Below, piece after piece: positions 10,570 to 21,632 of a stretch of 64,000 bases of DNA. Position numbers and translations under genes: made by a program. Origin of the DNA: Dipteris shenzhenensis. Its lineage: Eukaryota; Polypodiophyta; Polypodiopsida; Gleicheniales. Position 1 is the stretch's first letter. Each line of letters starts with the position of its first letter. The stretch lies in assembly GCA_047967505.1 (NCBI GenBank), contig CM106540.1. One strand, 5' to 3'. A model generated the notes under the pieces. It was not told the origin of the DNA. It was given only the letters and a program-made list of their open reading frames with translations, and searched no databases.

Positions 10570-11105
10570 GAATTAAGTGTTTCGACTACTACTCCTCCAT
10601 GCTCTAGCTGGCCTTTTCCTCCCCTCCCCTCTCAGCCAGCCCCTCCCCCTCCTCTCATCCCCCTTCCCCGCCCTCCTCTTCTACCCCCCTCCCCTCCCAA
10701 TCCCCCTCTCTCCGCACAGCCGCCCTCCTTGCCCCCTGTCCCTTCCTTTGCCTCCCCTATCCCTCTTTCCCCTCCCCCTCCCCCCCCGCCCTCAGCCCTC
10801 TCCCATGCCCCTCCTCCTCCCCCTTAGCCCTCTCCCCTGCCCCCTCCTCCTCCCCTATGGCCTCCCAGCCCTCCTCCCCCACCCCCGACTGCTCCCTCTC
10901 CCTTGCCTCCTCCCTCGTCCACCACTCCTCGACTCTCCTCATCTGACCCTCGCCCCCTTGACTCTCCTCTTCCTCCCTAACCCCTTCATCCTCCTCTCTC
11001 GGCTTCCCTCCCCCTCCCCCACCCTTGCAGCCTCCTCTCCCCACCACCCTCCTCCTACCTCCATTTTCCTCCGCTCCCTTCCTTTCCTTCCACACTCCTC
11101 GGCCC
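10570..11105. repeat. Pyrimidine-rich (CCCCT/CCTCC) low-complexity tract
   Basis: Over 500 bases of almost pure C and T on the plus strand. Long proline/leucine/serine ORFs on plus and glycine/glutamate/arginine ORFs on minus are by-products of composition and are not annotated. Confidence 0.9.
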
Positions 11106-11164
11106 CCTGGGATTCTTTGGTAGCATTTTCTAGAGCCTCATTTTGTTTGAGTCGGCCTTCCCAC

Positions 11165-14100
11165 ATCAATTGATGATGGCTGAGCCTTTAGCCAATCCTC
11201 GTTGACTTCCATCGGTTGCAAAAACCATTGCGTTCTCAAAAGATGAGTTGCGGAGTAGCTCAGAAAAGATACAAAGAAGAAGTGTTCGACATGACTCTTT
11301 GCTAGATCCATGGGTCCCACCCTTCCATGTTACAGGCCAGAGACTAGATGCTCACCTCTTTACGTGGAGACCTCGCAGGTCACCTCACAGATGTTTGTTT
11401 TCTTGGGGTAAGTTTTCCAGGTTGTTTTTTTGACTCCTCGGATGCAACAGGTAGAGTGCTTCAGGTGAGTCCCTTAGCACTAATATCCAGGAGGATTTTC
11501 TTGACACCCTTCTTGTTGGGTTTTGAACTTGTGGAGGAGGACAATTGTTAGGTGTACCATGGACTCTTATCTTCCGTTGGAGCTGCTTTTGAGATGGTTA
11601 CCAAGGTCCCTACCCCTCCCTAGGATGACTTCTTTGGCAGCAGAGGCAATCAGATCGAATGGGGTACCGCGTGTTAGGGTCATTGTCTCTGACCCTAATA
11701 TTACGAATGACCACATTATGCTCCAGCATCTAGATGGCTCATTCTTTAGGTAGATATCGAGATTACTGGGAGACAGGATCAATGTAGGATTTGCAAGACC
11801 CCTAGGCACGGGTGTCAGAGATTGCCCAAGTAAGAGACAAAAGAAAAGGCCTAAAAGGTCCACGGGTGTAGCGCCTCATAGCACCACCTCATTTGGACTT
11901 ACTTCATGATCTACTATACATCCTACCACTTATCGCACTACTGGACCTTCTACCCCTTGCCCAAGACCATCGACTACAGCCTCTCGTCTTGGACCTTCTT
12001 CTACAACGCGACCGGGACCGTCAACACATCCTGTGTTTAGTCCTCCTATGTTGGATTCCAATCTTAGTTTGTGAGCTAGTTCCACATCAGGAGGCTAAGA
12101 TAGTACCATGCACCCTTCCTTACAGGTAGGAGATATTCCTGTCCTAGTTCCTTGTACTGATGAGATTGCTCCTGTCCCCTTAGGAGCAACTCATTGCCAA
12201 AACCCCTGCCTTACTTGACATTAATGCTACATTTATAGCTTCGCTTTGGTGGCCCCCTTCCTCTTCTGGTCCTCTTTCCTCACCTCTTGACAGAGACAAG
12301 GGGGTTATTGCTTCCACTCCACCATTCACAGGGATCCTCCACACACCTACGCGAGAAGCATCACTCAAAAATTCTTTTGTAGTTTTGGTAGACATGGCAG
12401 AGTTTGAGTTAGAGGAGTTTTGTACCCTCTACATTTGTGGAGCAGGTCATTCAGATCACCGTGGATAGAGCTTCCCCTTCTGTAGGTGTGGGAGTGCTTT
12501 CCCTAGTTGAATTCCCTCCTCTTAATAGGAGGAATTTTTCCCAAAAGAGGATTGTCTCCGCTACTAGGTTGGATAATCTGGCCTCTTCCTCTCACCGAGG
12601 AGGATTGCCAGTTGGAACATTCAAGGCCTTGGAGGTGTACCTCACCACCATTGTAGGCAGCTAATTCATAACCAACTTCATCTAGGTGTTATTGGGGGCC
12701 CCACTGATATTCTTATGAATTAGAAACACAAACTAGATGTCAAGGATTGTGCCAAGTCGGGTAAGATTCTCTTAGGCCATACTTTTTGGTCACCCGCCTT
12801 AGGCACCAGAGGAGGTACTTGCATTTTTGTTTCTTCTTCGATTCTCCCCGTGGTGATTGGACATGGGATCATAGTTCCCTCTAGAGCTCAGTGGATCATT
12901 CTTTTGATTGGTGGGCATAAGGTTGGTTTCTTAAACCTTTATGCTCCAATTCAAGAGGGGATCGTGTCCTTCTATCGAAGGAGATGCTTTCTTGGTCATG
13001 CATTGCAGAGTCTTGGATCATTGGGGGTGATTTCAACATGGTTGAAATGCCCACACACAAAAGCAGTAGTAGGGAAGGTGGTATCCACTCCCTAGAGAGA
13101 GCAGCCTGGGATGCCTTTCTTTTTCAGTATAGCAGTAGAGATGCTTGGCATGATGATGCTTTCCACACTCAGCCACGATCACTCTGATTTTCTTGGTCTA
13201 ACAAGAGATTGCAAATGCCTATCCATGCACACATTGATAGATTTTATGTGGATGATTGGGCTCTGGATAGAGGTGGGACAATATGCATTTCACCTATGCA
13301 TTTCACCTGGGGTGTCCACTTCAGATCATTTTCTAGTTGTTTTGTTGGTCTCAGATCCTTAGGTGAAGAGCCGCTCTGCCAGTATCAGGATTCCAGATGC
13401 CTTCTATGTAGACTCTCAGATATTAGCGACTTTTATAATTCAGTTTCTCGTGTCAGTAGAAGTGACTTCCTTAGGTGAGAGATAGGTATCTGCCAGTAGT
13501 TGGCTGCTCTTCAGAGGAAAGAATAGAAGAGGCATGCATATGTTGGGTTTCAGGAATGCCTTGCTGCAGCAATGGCTCAGCAGCAAGCCACTGTTAGATG
13601 AGAGAGAAGAGTATGACGTTCATGCCATAGAGTCATTTTGGACTCAAACGGGAGGTAGGGTCAATAAGAAGTTCTTCTCTACTCTTGGCCCCAGACATAC
13701 TAAGGAGAGCGTTTCACAGCTTGTTGACTCAGACATAGTTTTCTAAACACATCTAGATAACATCTTGCAGGTAGTCACAAATTTCTATGCCTCCCTTATT
13801 ATAGCAGATCCTAACACACAGGCTAGAGATGATGCTCGACGTGTTATTTGGCAACACTTACCTATGTTGGTGATTGGAGATATGGTAGTCTCACTTGATG
13901 CACCCTTCACCAACATAGATGTCAGGGCTGCTCTCTCTACCCTTCATAAGGGCAAGTACCTTAGCTTAGATGGAATTAACCCCTCTTTTTTTATTTCATT
14001 TTGAAATCATATTGGGGATCACATTACCTCAGCCCTGCAGGGCGTTTGGGACTCAGGTGAGATGCCAGACTCACTTACGAAGGGCCTCATTCATCTTATC

Positions 14101-14345
14101 CCAGGAATTTAGTGTCTCAGTACTCTGCTCGCTACTTTGTACAAAATCTTAGCAAAAGCAATCAACCTATGGTTGTAGCCCTTTCTTCTAGATCTTATAC
14201 ATGATACGCAAATGGGCTTTGTGCATGGTAAAAGCATCTTTGATAACATCTCCCATTCTGGGAGGCTTCTGACTGGGCCATGCATAATGGGTATAGGCTT
14301 GCCATTCTACTCCTGGACTTTTAGCAAGCTTATGTTCCACTCATA
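11165..14345 (+). mobile_element. L1-type LINE, 3'-truncated and decayed
   Basis: ORF1-like region at 11.3-11.9 kb: segments resembling the plant LINE ORF1 domain end in a CCHC zinc knuckle (CRICKTPRHG, then after a one-base shift RDCPK) at ~11,783-11,830. ORF2-like region from ~12.78 kb shows an APE-type endonuclease, with GGTCIFVSSS, GFLNLYAP, GDFNMVE (13,022-13,045), HIDRFYVDDW and a DHF motif (13,336) in the usual order. RT N-terminal parts follow: VVTNFYASL, LHKGKYLSLDGINPS (13,946-13,990), then across frameshifts a YKILAKAIN segment, MGFVHGKSIFDNI and ILLLDF (motif A). The sequence stops at motif A, before the catalytic FADD box. Many stops and frameshifts show an inactive copy. No poly(A) tail is present at the break. 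Confidence 0.75.
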
Positions 14346-14840
14346 GTTTTCTAATTATTCTATATTGACAATTTTAATATGTTTCCAACCTACATCACTA
14401 CAAATGAAGATATGATTTATCACGTAAAAGACACGTTCAAAGTTTTGTGACTGTAAAATCATCCTACAAGGCGCCCCATCACAATTATCACAATTATTAA
14501 GTATCACGTATAGAAATAGCCCAAAGTTTCCATAAGGAGTAATGAAAAAGACTCCAAAACATTATTTTGGTGGTTCAAAATCTCCATCGCAAAAAGTATT
14601 ATTATAATAGTCCTTTCAAATTTTGTTCAACATCATGAAGGTGTGCAATCTGCAAAAGCCAGGCCTTGAGGCATGCAAGATAATGCTGTGAAGATCTCTT
14701 TTGTACTCAAGTTAGCTTGGTGACCAAAATTATTATCTTTTCTATCCATATAAGTAATATGTAAATAATATAGCCCAATTTTAAGTCAAATACACTCACA
14801 ATATTTTCTATTTTGTTATTTGTTGTATATTCCAATACAT
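14346..14840. other. AT-rich stretch, no feature seen
   Basis: Lies between the broken end of the LINE and the zinc-finger transposase remnant. No coding frame, repeat or terminal structure recognised. Confidence 0.4.
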
Positions 14841-14842
14841 GT

Positions 14843-16904
14843 TCATATTATTTTTAAAAAAAAATTCAAGAGAAATACAAAACCAACCTCGATAATGTAG
14901 TGGCCCCAATGGGAAATCCTAGCATGCCACCATGCAAACCAAGTTTCAAGCCATGGCAAGTCTGAATCACTTGCATGGCCTGCATTCCACCATGCCCTTA
15001 GGCTTCTCATTTCGACTTCTATAGCTTGCTCTGTAGAGGCATCCTTCCAGCGTCTACATCGGATTTTAAATTCCTCTTGGCTGCCAACTTTTATACATGC
15101 CTTTGCATGGGAATGAAGACTTTGCTCCCAATGGAAAAGGAAAGAACGCTCTTTCCCTTTCATTATATTGTAAGGGCCACCATTTAAAGTGGCACGTATA
15201 GCTCTCCAGTTGGCTTGGGCCTCATCTGCCATGAACCCTTTGAATTCAGCATTATCAAACCCTTCTGAAACCATTACTTTGTTGAGAGTATCCCAAAATA
15301 GAATTTGTGTGTCAGTATCTTCCACCTTGAAGTCACAAGTTGCAATTGTTTGCAACTCTTGGATAAAAGGATTATACACATGGCAAGCCATGGTAGTCCA
15401 ATCTTTCATTCGCTTCACAAAGTCAAACAACACCCAACAATGACCCAATTCTCCTCCAGGTCTCATTTTATTTACCAAATCAACCCTTGAACCAGAACCT
15501 TGGGTAGACATTTTAAATACATGACACTTGCTGAATGAACTATGTTGCAATTGTCCAGGAAACACTACATTTTGGAAATAATTATATCTACAATGTATGT
15601 TTAAGTATAAAATTCCATCTAGCCCATCTGACACAGGTCGAGAGTCACGTCGAGGCTCCTCAATCCATCTTGATAATCTATACACAGACATAAAGTTGGT
15701 CAATATTCATTGTCAATAACATAATTTAATAAACCAATGCAATAACAAATATTATGGTAATTACCTTCTTTTGTCGAGCAAAGGTTCACATTGTTTGAGC
15801 AAATCTTGTAGCTCAAAATCCGACATCTTAATACCATCTTGCACTTTTTTAGACAATAAAGTTTCTAGAATAATGTCTTGGACAATTATATTTTGTATCC
15901 CTTTAGGGCATACAGCACCACCAGCCCTCACCATTTCAGAAACTTTGGTTTTAATGGCATCCTTTGTTCTTCTAGTCAAACCATCTCCAATGGGATGATT
16001 ATGATGGCCATGGTGTATGACTGCACGAGTAAGATTCACACCATCTCTACATTCTGGCATGCAGAGTAACATTTCACAGTAACATATCTCCAAGCAAATT
16101 GGTGGACGACCACAATGTATACATGATAAGGAGCCATATGATTCAATTGACACATTTGCTGGGGCACTCTAATCAATCTCCCATCCCATTGTGTCTCATT
16201 CTCTATCCCAATTCTTTTTTTATAACCACAAGTTGCATTTATACAACAGAGGTGACCTCCACATTCCTTTCTATGAACCACACCAGGAAATACTATATTT
16301 GTTGTAATAGGATCACTCCAAACATGACCATCAAATTTTGACTCCGTACCTTTTGTGCGATGTTTCATTGAAGTAGCTGGTAGCTCAAAGAAAACATCAC
16401 CATCATAAGTAGAAGGCAACTCATCCATAGTGATGTGCATTTCAACTTCTCATAGGCCTCACGCAATCTGTTCTTTATAGGTAGTTGCATAATAATCTCA
16501 ATGACACTATGTTGTTTGTCATTCTCAATGTTGCTAGTTGAATCATGTTTCCTTGCCTCATCATTTTTGTTGCAAACAGAGTAGAAATTCTTTTTTTTTT
16601 CGTGCACTAGAGTCTTCTGAAGTTCATTGTCATCAAGCTTAAATATTTCTCCCTTCACAGTGAAAATATCACCAAACTGCGCATCAAGGTGAAACATTTT
16701 GTATCCATCGTCATGGACTTCGTATTGTAGCTCCATTGTCAAATCAGACCCATTATCACCAAAGTGCTGATGGACAGATATGGACCCAAGTGTGAATTGA
16801 AAATGGCTAGCAAGCACCATCTCTGACAACACTCCTCTACCTACGAAAGTGCAAACAAACATATGGAAAGATCTATCCTCATTCTGAATTGTGACAGATT
16901 CCAT
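14843..16904 (-). pseudogene. Mutator-like/zinc-finger transposase remnant
   Basis: Minus strand, reading from 16,904 downward. An N-terminal frame (179 codons) leads by frameshift near 16,440 into a frame with VFFELPATSMKHR, ESKFDGHVW and a cysteine-rich block CGGHLCCINATCGYKKR. A second frameshift near 16,140 leads to SCIHCGRPPICLEICYCEML and HHGHHNHPIGDG, a CCHH-like zinc-binding set. A clean intron follows (donor AAGAAG|GTAATT near 15,764; acceptor GTATAG near 15,680). The last exon (to 14,843) has GFMADEAQANWRAIRATLNG and RSFLFHWEQSLHSHAK, resembling the catalytic D and the FHW-x-Q stretch of Mutator-like (MULE) transposases. I infer a MULE-like family with an unusual cysteine/histidine N-terminus. 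The two frameshifts make it a pseudogene unless they are sequence errors. Confidence 0.5.
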
Positions 16905-17400
16905 AGGAATGGAATGGTTGAGCTATACAACTCAATGAGATGAAGTCCAAAGGGTGAGATCAAGGGCAGAGTGTTCGTTTCAAGAACTCATTTGAAATAA
17001 GAGTCTGCTGCAAGAAAAGTTGCTCACAAATGCTTTGCACACACTGCCCATTATTTATACTCACAACTTTGTAAGATAGGTCTTGTGAAAGTCGGCACAA
17101 GTGTGACAATGGTATTGAACCATGATGTAAATTTTAGCCATCATTTGTTAACAACAATACTATAATACGATGGACTCTTAGACCTTTTAATCCCCAACCT
17201 TTCTTTGACACGTATGGGAGTTATTGCCAGCCATTCTCACTAGCAATGACATTTCATTATTGCTACATATTCATTTCGACAATTCGATATAAGTATTTTA
17301 AAGTTGATAGATAGATATAAATTATAATTGTGGTGAACAAGAAATGGTTGGTCAGCATATCTCTAACCTTTTGAATATAAATTATGAGGTTAAAAATATG
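16905..17400. other. Upstream flank of the zinc-finger transposase; no gene seen
   Basis: May contain its promoter: a TATTTATAC-like box lies at ~17,052 on the plus strand. No TIR recognised. Confidence 0.3.
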
Positions 17401-17750
17401 CCAAAAGACTGTTTCATCAATGAAAGGGGTCTATTGAACTCTATCTTTCATCAATTATTTATGAAAGATAGAGGCCCATAGACCCCTTTCGTTAAAAGAC
17501 TATTTTGTCGATGAAAGGGGTCTATTGGACTCTATTTTTCATCAATTATTAATGAAAGGTAGAGGCCAATAGACCCCTTTCATTGATGAAAGGGGTCTAT
17601 GGGCCTCTATCTTTCATGAACCATTATTGAATATAGAGGCTAATAGACCCCTTTCGTTGATGAAAGGGGTCTATTGGCCTCTATCTTCCATTAACAATAA
17701 ATAAAAATTATTTTCTCCGAAAGGGGTCTATTGGCCTCTATCATTAATCG
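17401..17750. repeat. Array of palindromic modules, block A
   Basis: At least four hairpin-forming modules built around AATAGACCCCTTTC, a short loop (RTTGATG), GAAAGGGGTCTATT. The outer arms GAGGCC and GATAGAGG/CCTCTATC are also inverted. The loop and outer arms vary while the 14-bp core arms are almost invariant. Adjacent modules are joined by TCTTTCAT-CAATTATT-ATGAAAGA palindromes. Confidence 0.9.
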
Positions 17751-18180
17751 AATATTAATAAAAAAGATATTTAATTGTATGTTGACCTCACACAGTAAAA
17801 TTATCACCTCATAATTATGAAAAATTATCAACCTCACACAGTAATGATGTTTAATTAAATGATCACTCATCATTGCTGCATTCTCATTAGCAATCGAATT
17901 CGTATGATAATCATTATAAGTCATGGTTCCTATTAACATCATAGTTTGGTAGCATTTCTATAGCCAGTATATCGTCCCGTCATGGTGAATAAAATAAACG
18001 CATTGATTGTAATGATTTGAAATAATAAAAACGAGTGCTAGCTAATAAAGAGGCAATGTTAAGTACTTGGGTCGGTTGAGGACATGTGGTGGTCCCTTGC
18101 TAGCAAAGGTGTTCTTTATCATGGAAAAGGGATGATTATTTCTACAAATATCAATGTGAACTTTAATTTTTATGTGAGCC
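17751..18180. other. AT-rich spacer between palindrome blocks
   Basis: Contains a short duplicated CCTCACACAGTAA word (17,787 and 17,833) but no coding frame or palindromic core. Confidence 0.5.
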
Positions 18181-18475
18181 CTTAAGAAAATTAAAGGCGA
18201 ATAGACCCCTTTCATCGACGAAAGGGGTCTATTGGCCTTTAATTTTCTTAAGGGCTTAAGGGCTCTCATGAAAATGAATGGCCAATAGACCCCTTTCGTC
18301 GATGAAAGGGGTCTATTGGCCTTTCATTTTCTTAAGGGCTTAAGAAAATTGGAGTGAGGGCAAATTTCATAAGCCCTTAAGAAAATGAAAGGCCCAAAGA
18401 CCCCTTTCATTGACGAAAGGGGTCTTTTGGCCTTTCATTTTCTTAAGGGCTTAAGAAAATTAAAGGCCCCTCCCT
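18181..18475. repeat. Array of palindromic modules, block B
   Basis: Three further modules with the same core arms (AATAGACCCCTTTC / GAAAGGGGTCTATT). Here they carry longer outer arms GCCCTTAAGAAAATTAAAGG and its complement CCTTTAATTTTCTTAAGGGC, so each module is a near-perfect ~75-bp palindrome. The third module has AAAGACCCCTTTC, changed on both arms, so pairing is preserved. Confidence 0.9.
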
Positions 18476-18960
18476 CCCTGCCTCCCTCGCTCTGCCTCCC
18501 GCTCTCCCTCGCTCTCCCTCCTGCTCTGCCTCCCGCTCTCCCTCGCTCTCCCTCTCGCTCTGCCTCCCACTCTCCCTCCCGCTCTCCCTCACTCTCCCTC
18601 CCGCTCTGCTCCGACTCTCCCTCACTCTGCCTCTCGCTCTCCCTCGCTCTGCCTCCCGCTCTCCCTCCCGCTCTGCCTCCCGCTCTGCCTCCTGCTCTCC
18701 CTCGCTCTCCCTCCCTCGCTCCCTCTCCCTCGCTTTCCCTCGCTCCCTCGCTCCCTCTCTCCCGCCCTTGCTCCCTCGCTCTACCTCTCTCCCTCCCTTG
18801 CTCCCTCCCTCCCTCCCTCGCTCTGCCTCTCTCCCTCCCTCCCTTCCTCCCTCGCTCGCCTCCGTCCCTCACCTCGGTCTCTCCCTCCCTCCCTCGCTCC
18901 CTCGCTCTGCCACCCTCCCTCCCTCCCTACCTCCCTCCCTCCCTCCCTCCCTCAGTTCTG
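18470..18960. repeat. CTCCCTCGCTCTGCC-type minisatellite
   Basis: Nearly 500 bases of CT-rich units 8-16 bp long (CTCCCTCGCTCT, CTGCCTCC, CCCTCCCT). The unit shortens to CTCC near the right end. It abuts the last palindromic module directly. Serine/proline/leucine and arginine/glutamate/glycine ORFs over it are composition artefacts. Confidence 0.9.
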
Positions 18961-19690
18961 GTAGCATCGGATCGGCTTCTTCAATCCGATTGCCTTCGGC
19001 CAGACCTCAGGCAGCAGCAGAGAAGCTGTCTTTGTTCAAAGTTGAGCCCACAAATCCATCGCGTCAGAGTCCTCTCACACTGACGGTTGTTGCCGAAGCT
19101 GGTAGAGACGAGGCTCGCAAGGAAGTAGAGCGAGCGGGTTTAGTGCTTCTCTTGGTATGCTTTTGACCACTGCCAATCCTGCCCGAGCTGTCACTGCACA
19201 GGACATCACGACTGCACTCTTGAAGGTAGGATCTTCCACCTCGTCTAGAAAGCAATTATTACATGATATAGGATCCTATGATTCATCATCCTTCACAAGA
19301 AATTTGAATGTCAAGGACACTTGTAGCTCACTAATGTTGGTGATTTTCTTTTCTTTGGTTTGGAAGTTTTTTTGTAGCAACGTAAGTATTGGCAGGCTCA
19401 ATCACCATTGCATGGTCAAGTGCTAGGTTGCATAGGTTTCCTCTTTGAGTTTGTGGGGTCCTATGGAATGAATCCAATCAAGTACCACCAATGGCTAGCT
19501 TCATTTTGTGGTACTGGGGCTAGAGGTCGATTTCCTTTGTCTTATAGATATTTTCCTTCTTCAACATTAGCACTTCATCCTTTGTCTCAAACATTGTGAG
19601 TTTTCAAAACGCAATAACTTGCGAGTATTAGAGGGGAGGCTTGGCCTTTGTGATGGGTGCTAGACTAAACAAGGGAGAGGATTGGAATTG
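18961..19690. other. No gene recognised
   Basis: Two plus-strand frames (about 18,960-19,166 and 19,157-19,426) lack motifs. Nothing supportable beyond ordinary unique sequence. Confidence 0.3.
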
Positions 19691-19711
19691 TGAAAGAGTG
19701 CTAAAGTGAAG

Positions 19712-19721
19712 AGGGGGGGGG

Positions 19722-19756
<35 letters not shown>
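19712..19756 (+). repeat. (GA)n microsatellite after a G run
   Basis: A run of about 12 G is followed by about 20 GA dinucleotides. Confidence 0.95.
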
Positions 19757-19759
<3 letters not shown>

Positions 19760-20139
19760 TCAAATCATGGAATTGTTCAATAATTTGTTATTTGTATATA
19801 AATACATCGATTTCTTTTCTTATTTGCACAAGTTTGAGTATGATGGTACCATGGATATATTTATACGTGTTTCAATTACAATCACTACTTGAATTGGTGG
19901 CTTTTTGAGCAAGAATTTTTATTGCAAGAGGTTGAAACTTCTCACAACTTGACCCATTTATATACCATTAGTTGTTTATGGCATGTCCTTGGCCATTTTC
20001 TTCACATAGTTGAAGTTAAAATATGCTTGTTCAAAGCAATACTTATCAAATTCCTACATGGCACATGCATGTTCAAATCATGGGGTTTTGGGTTACATGT
20101 GTGTACTATGTCATAAAATTTTCAATTTTCTCTAGTAGT

Positions 20140-20790
20140 TACTAATGTTCCACCACTCAGAATCTAATAGCAAGCTTACACTATGTGGAGGAGTGCACCT
20201 ACTGCCAACTTTTTCTTCACTAGGTGTACTTCATCCTGTCAGGCCAAGAAATCCTTGCTCAAAATCCCACCATATCTTGTAAGTTTTTCCCAAAGTAGGC
20301 ACCTTAGCATCAAAATTCCTTAATGCAAACATGAAAGATTGACTCACAACAACTTTCATCTTCCACTCCTTTCCAAAATATTGTGTTTGTAATCATAGCC
20401 TTCACATCCCAAAGATTTATTTCGTTCTCTTGTTCTCTAAATTTAAACCTCTTTCCCAAGTTATATAATCTTGTGAGTGGCATGTATCTATGATAGCATC
20501 TCGATTCTCTAAGATGGATTCCATTGTATAGAAATCAATAACTCTGCAATGTATTTGCCAATTTGGATCTCACCACTTTTTTTGTAAGACTTCTAGAGGG
20601 CTTCTCCTTTGGGAGAGACAATCATCACATTGGTGAGAAAGCAATGAGCTATATCCATCCATCCTTTAGAAACAAATGTATAGCCTCTTGAAGCTAGATC
20701 ATTAATTATGGATTCCTGCAAATTTGTTTTGCATATCCTTATACGCGACCTCCAACAATGTGGTGCACATGGCATAATAGGATGAAATTA
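20140..20790 (-). pseudogene. hAT transposase fragment (DUF659-like)
   Basis: Minus strand. SIINDLASRGYTFVSKGWMD followed by LTNVMIVSPKGEAL matches the DUF659 signature of plant hAT-like transposases (..S-D-G-W-x-D...L-x-N-x-x-x-x-S-P-x-G). Further down, across stops and shifts, FWKGVEDE, SFMFALRNFDAKVPTLGKTY and WWDFEQ correspond to the later W-x-x-V...L-R-x-x-D-x-x-x-P-x-x-G-x-x-Y segment. The usual catalytic D is replaced: SKGWMD has lysine in place of the aspartate of SDGW. Truncated at both ends and multiply broken. Confidence 0.6.
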
Positions 20791-21014
20791 TAGAGTTTTC
20801 ACCATGATTGCAAGGATCTATGCCATGAAGGATAATGAAGAATATTAAATGATAACCTAGAGCAGCATACTATGTCTGCAGCATACTATGTTTTGAAGTT
20901 CGGTACCTCTCAAGGCTTCTATGATTGTTAGTTGCCTATTTTGAGTAGTAGAAGAGACTCAACAGGAGTTTAATGATCAAGATTCTTGGTGCTTTCCCCC
21001 AATATCTCCCTTGT

Positions 21015-21220
21015 GATATTAGGGAGGTTTTTAGTACGTATTTTTTAAATTAAAGATGTTTAAAATGCAAAAAAACATGTCTTTTCTAGTCAGTCATTGC
21101 AAATTGGTTGACTAGATCATTATTGCACAGTGAACATATATACCAAGCTGTATAAACAAAATATACTGTGTGGTTTAAGGGCACATCACGTGGTTTTCCT
21201 ATACACCACATGATATTTTG
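21015..21220 (+). repeat. Dispersed repeat (TACGTATTTTTTAA ... CACGTGGT), copy 1
   Basis: Shares TACGTATTTTTTAA-TTAAAGAT and AAATGCAAAAAAACA with 40.14-40.22 kb. As there, it is followed by words such as CTGTGTGGTTT, CACGTGGTT and ACCACATGATAT. Probably the end of the same mobile-element family. Confidence 0.6.
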
Positions 21221-21632
21221 ACATATGTACGCATAGCACTTGGAGATTTTTTGCTTCCCTTTTAGACACATGCACTATTATGAAAATAAGGCAAGGAGGG
21301 GGAGGCAAGGAGACGAGGAGGACTTAGGAGACACAACACAATATATTCAAGATATTGTACGCTTTTGTGGTTAATAACTTGTTCTTGTATGCTTAATAAC
21401 TTTTCTTTGTGTGCTTTTGTTGTCCAACTAGTCTCCTCAAGCCCCATCATCTCGTCAAGTGTAGCTTCAATTAGCAGCATCACGATCAAGCTTCAGGTAT
21501 TTTCTATTTTGAAGCCTCTTGGGCTTTCTTTGTATGCTATTGAAGTAATGTTGGGATTAATTGACCTTGTAATTCTATTCTATGCCATGCGATGACTTCT
21601 TTTTTTAAATGCATTTGTGTCACATTGGCAGG

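Noticed and set aside
10525-11173. Long proline/leucine/serine-rich ORFs on the plus strand and glycine/glutamate-rich ORFs on the minus strand
   Set aside because: They follow purely from CT-rich low-complexity sequence; all frames are open together and no motif exists.
17401-18475. CRISPR-like array
   Set aside because: Repeats are long palindromes without regular unique spacers, and the sequence is a plant nuclear genome.
18385-19083. 232-codon serine/proline/leucine ORF and its 145-codon arginine/glutamate/glycine counterpart
   Set aside because: They span the CT minisatellite and palindromic repeats; composition artefact.
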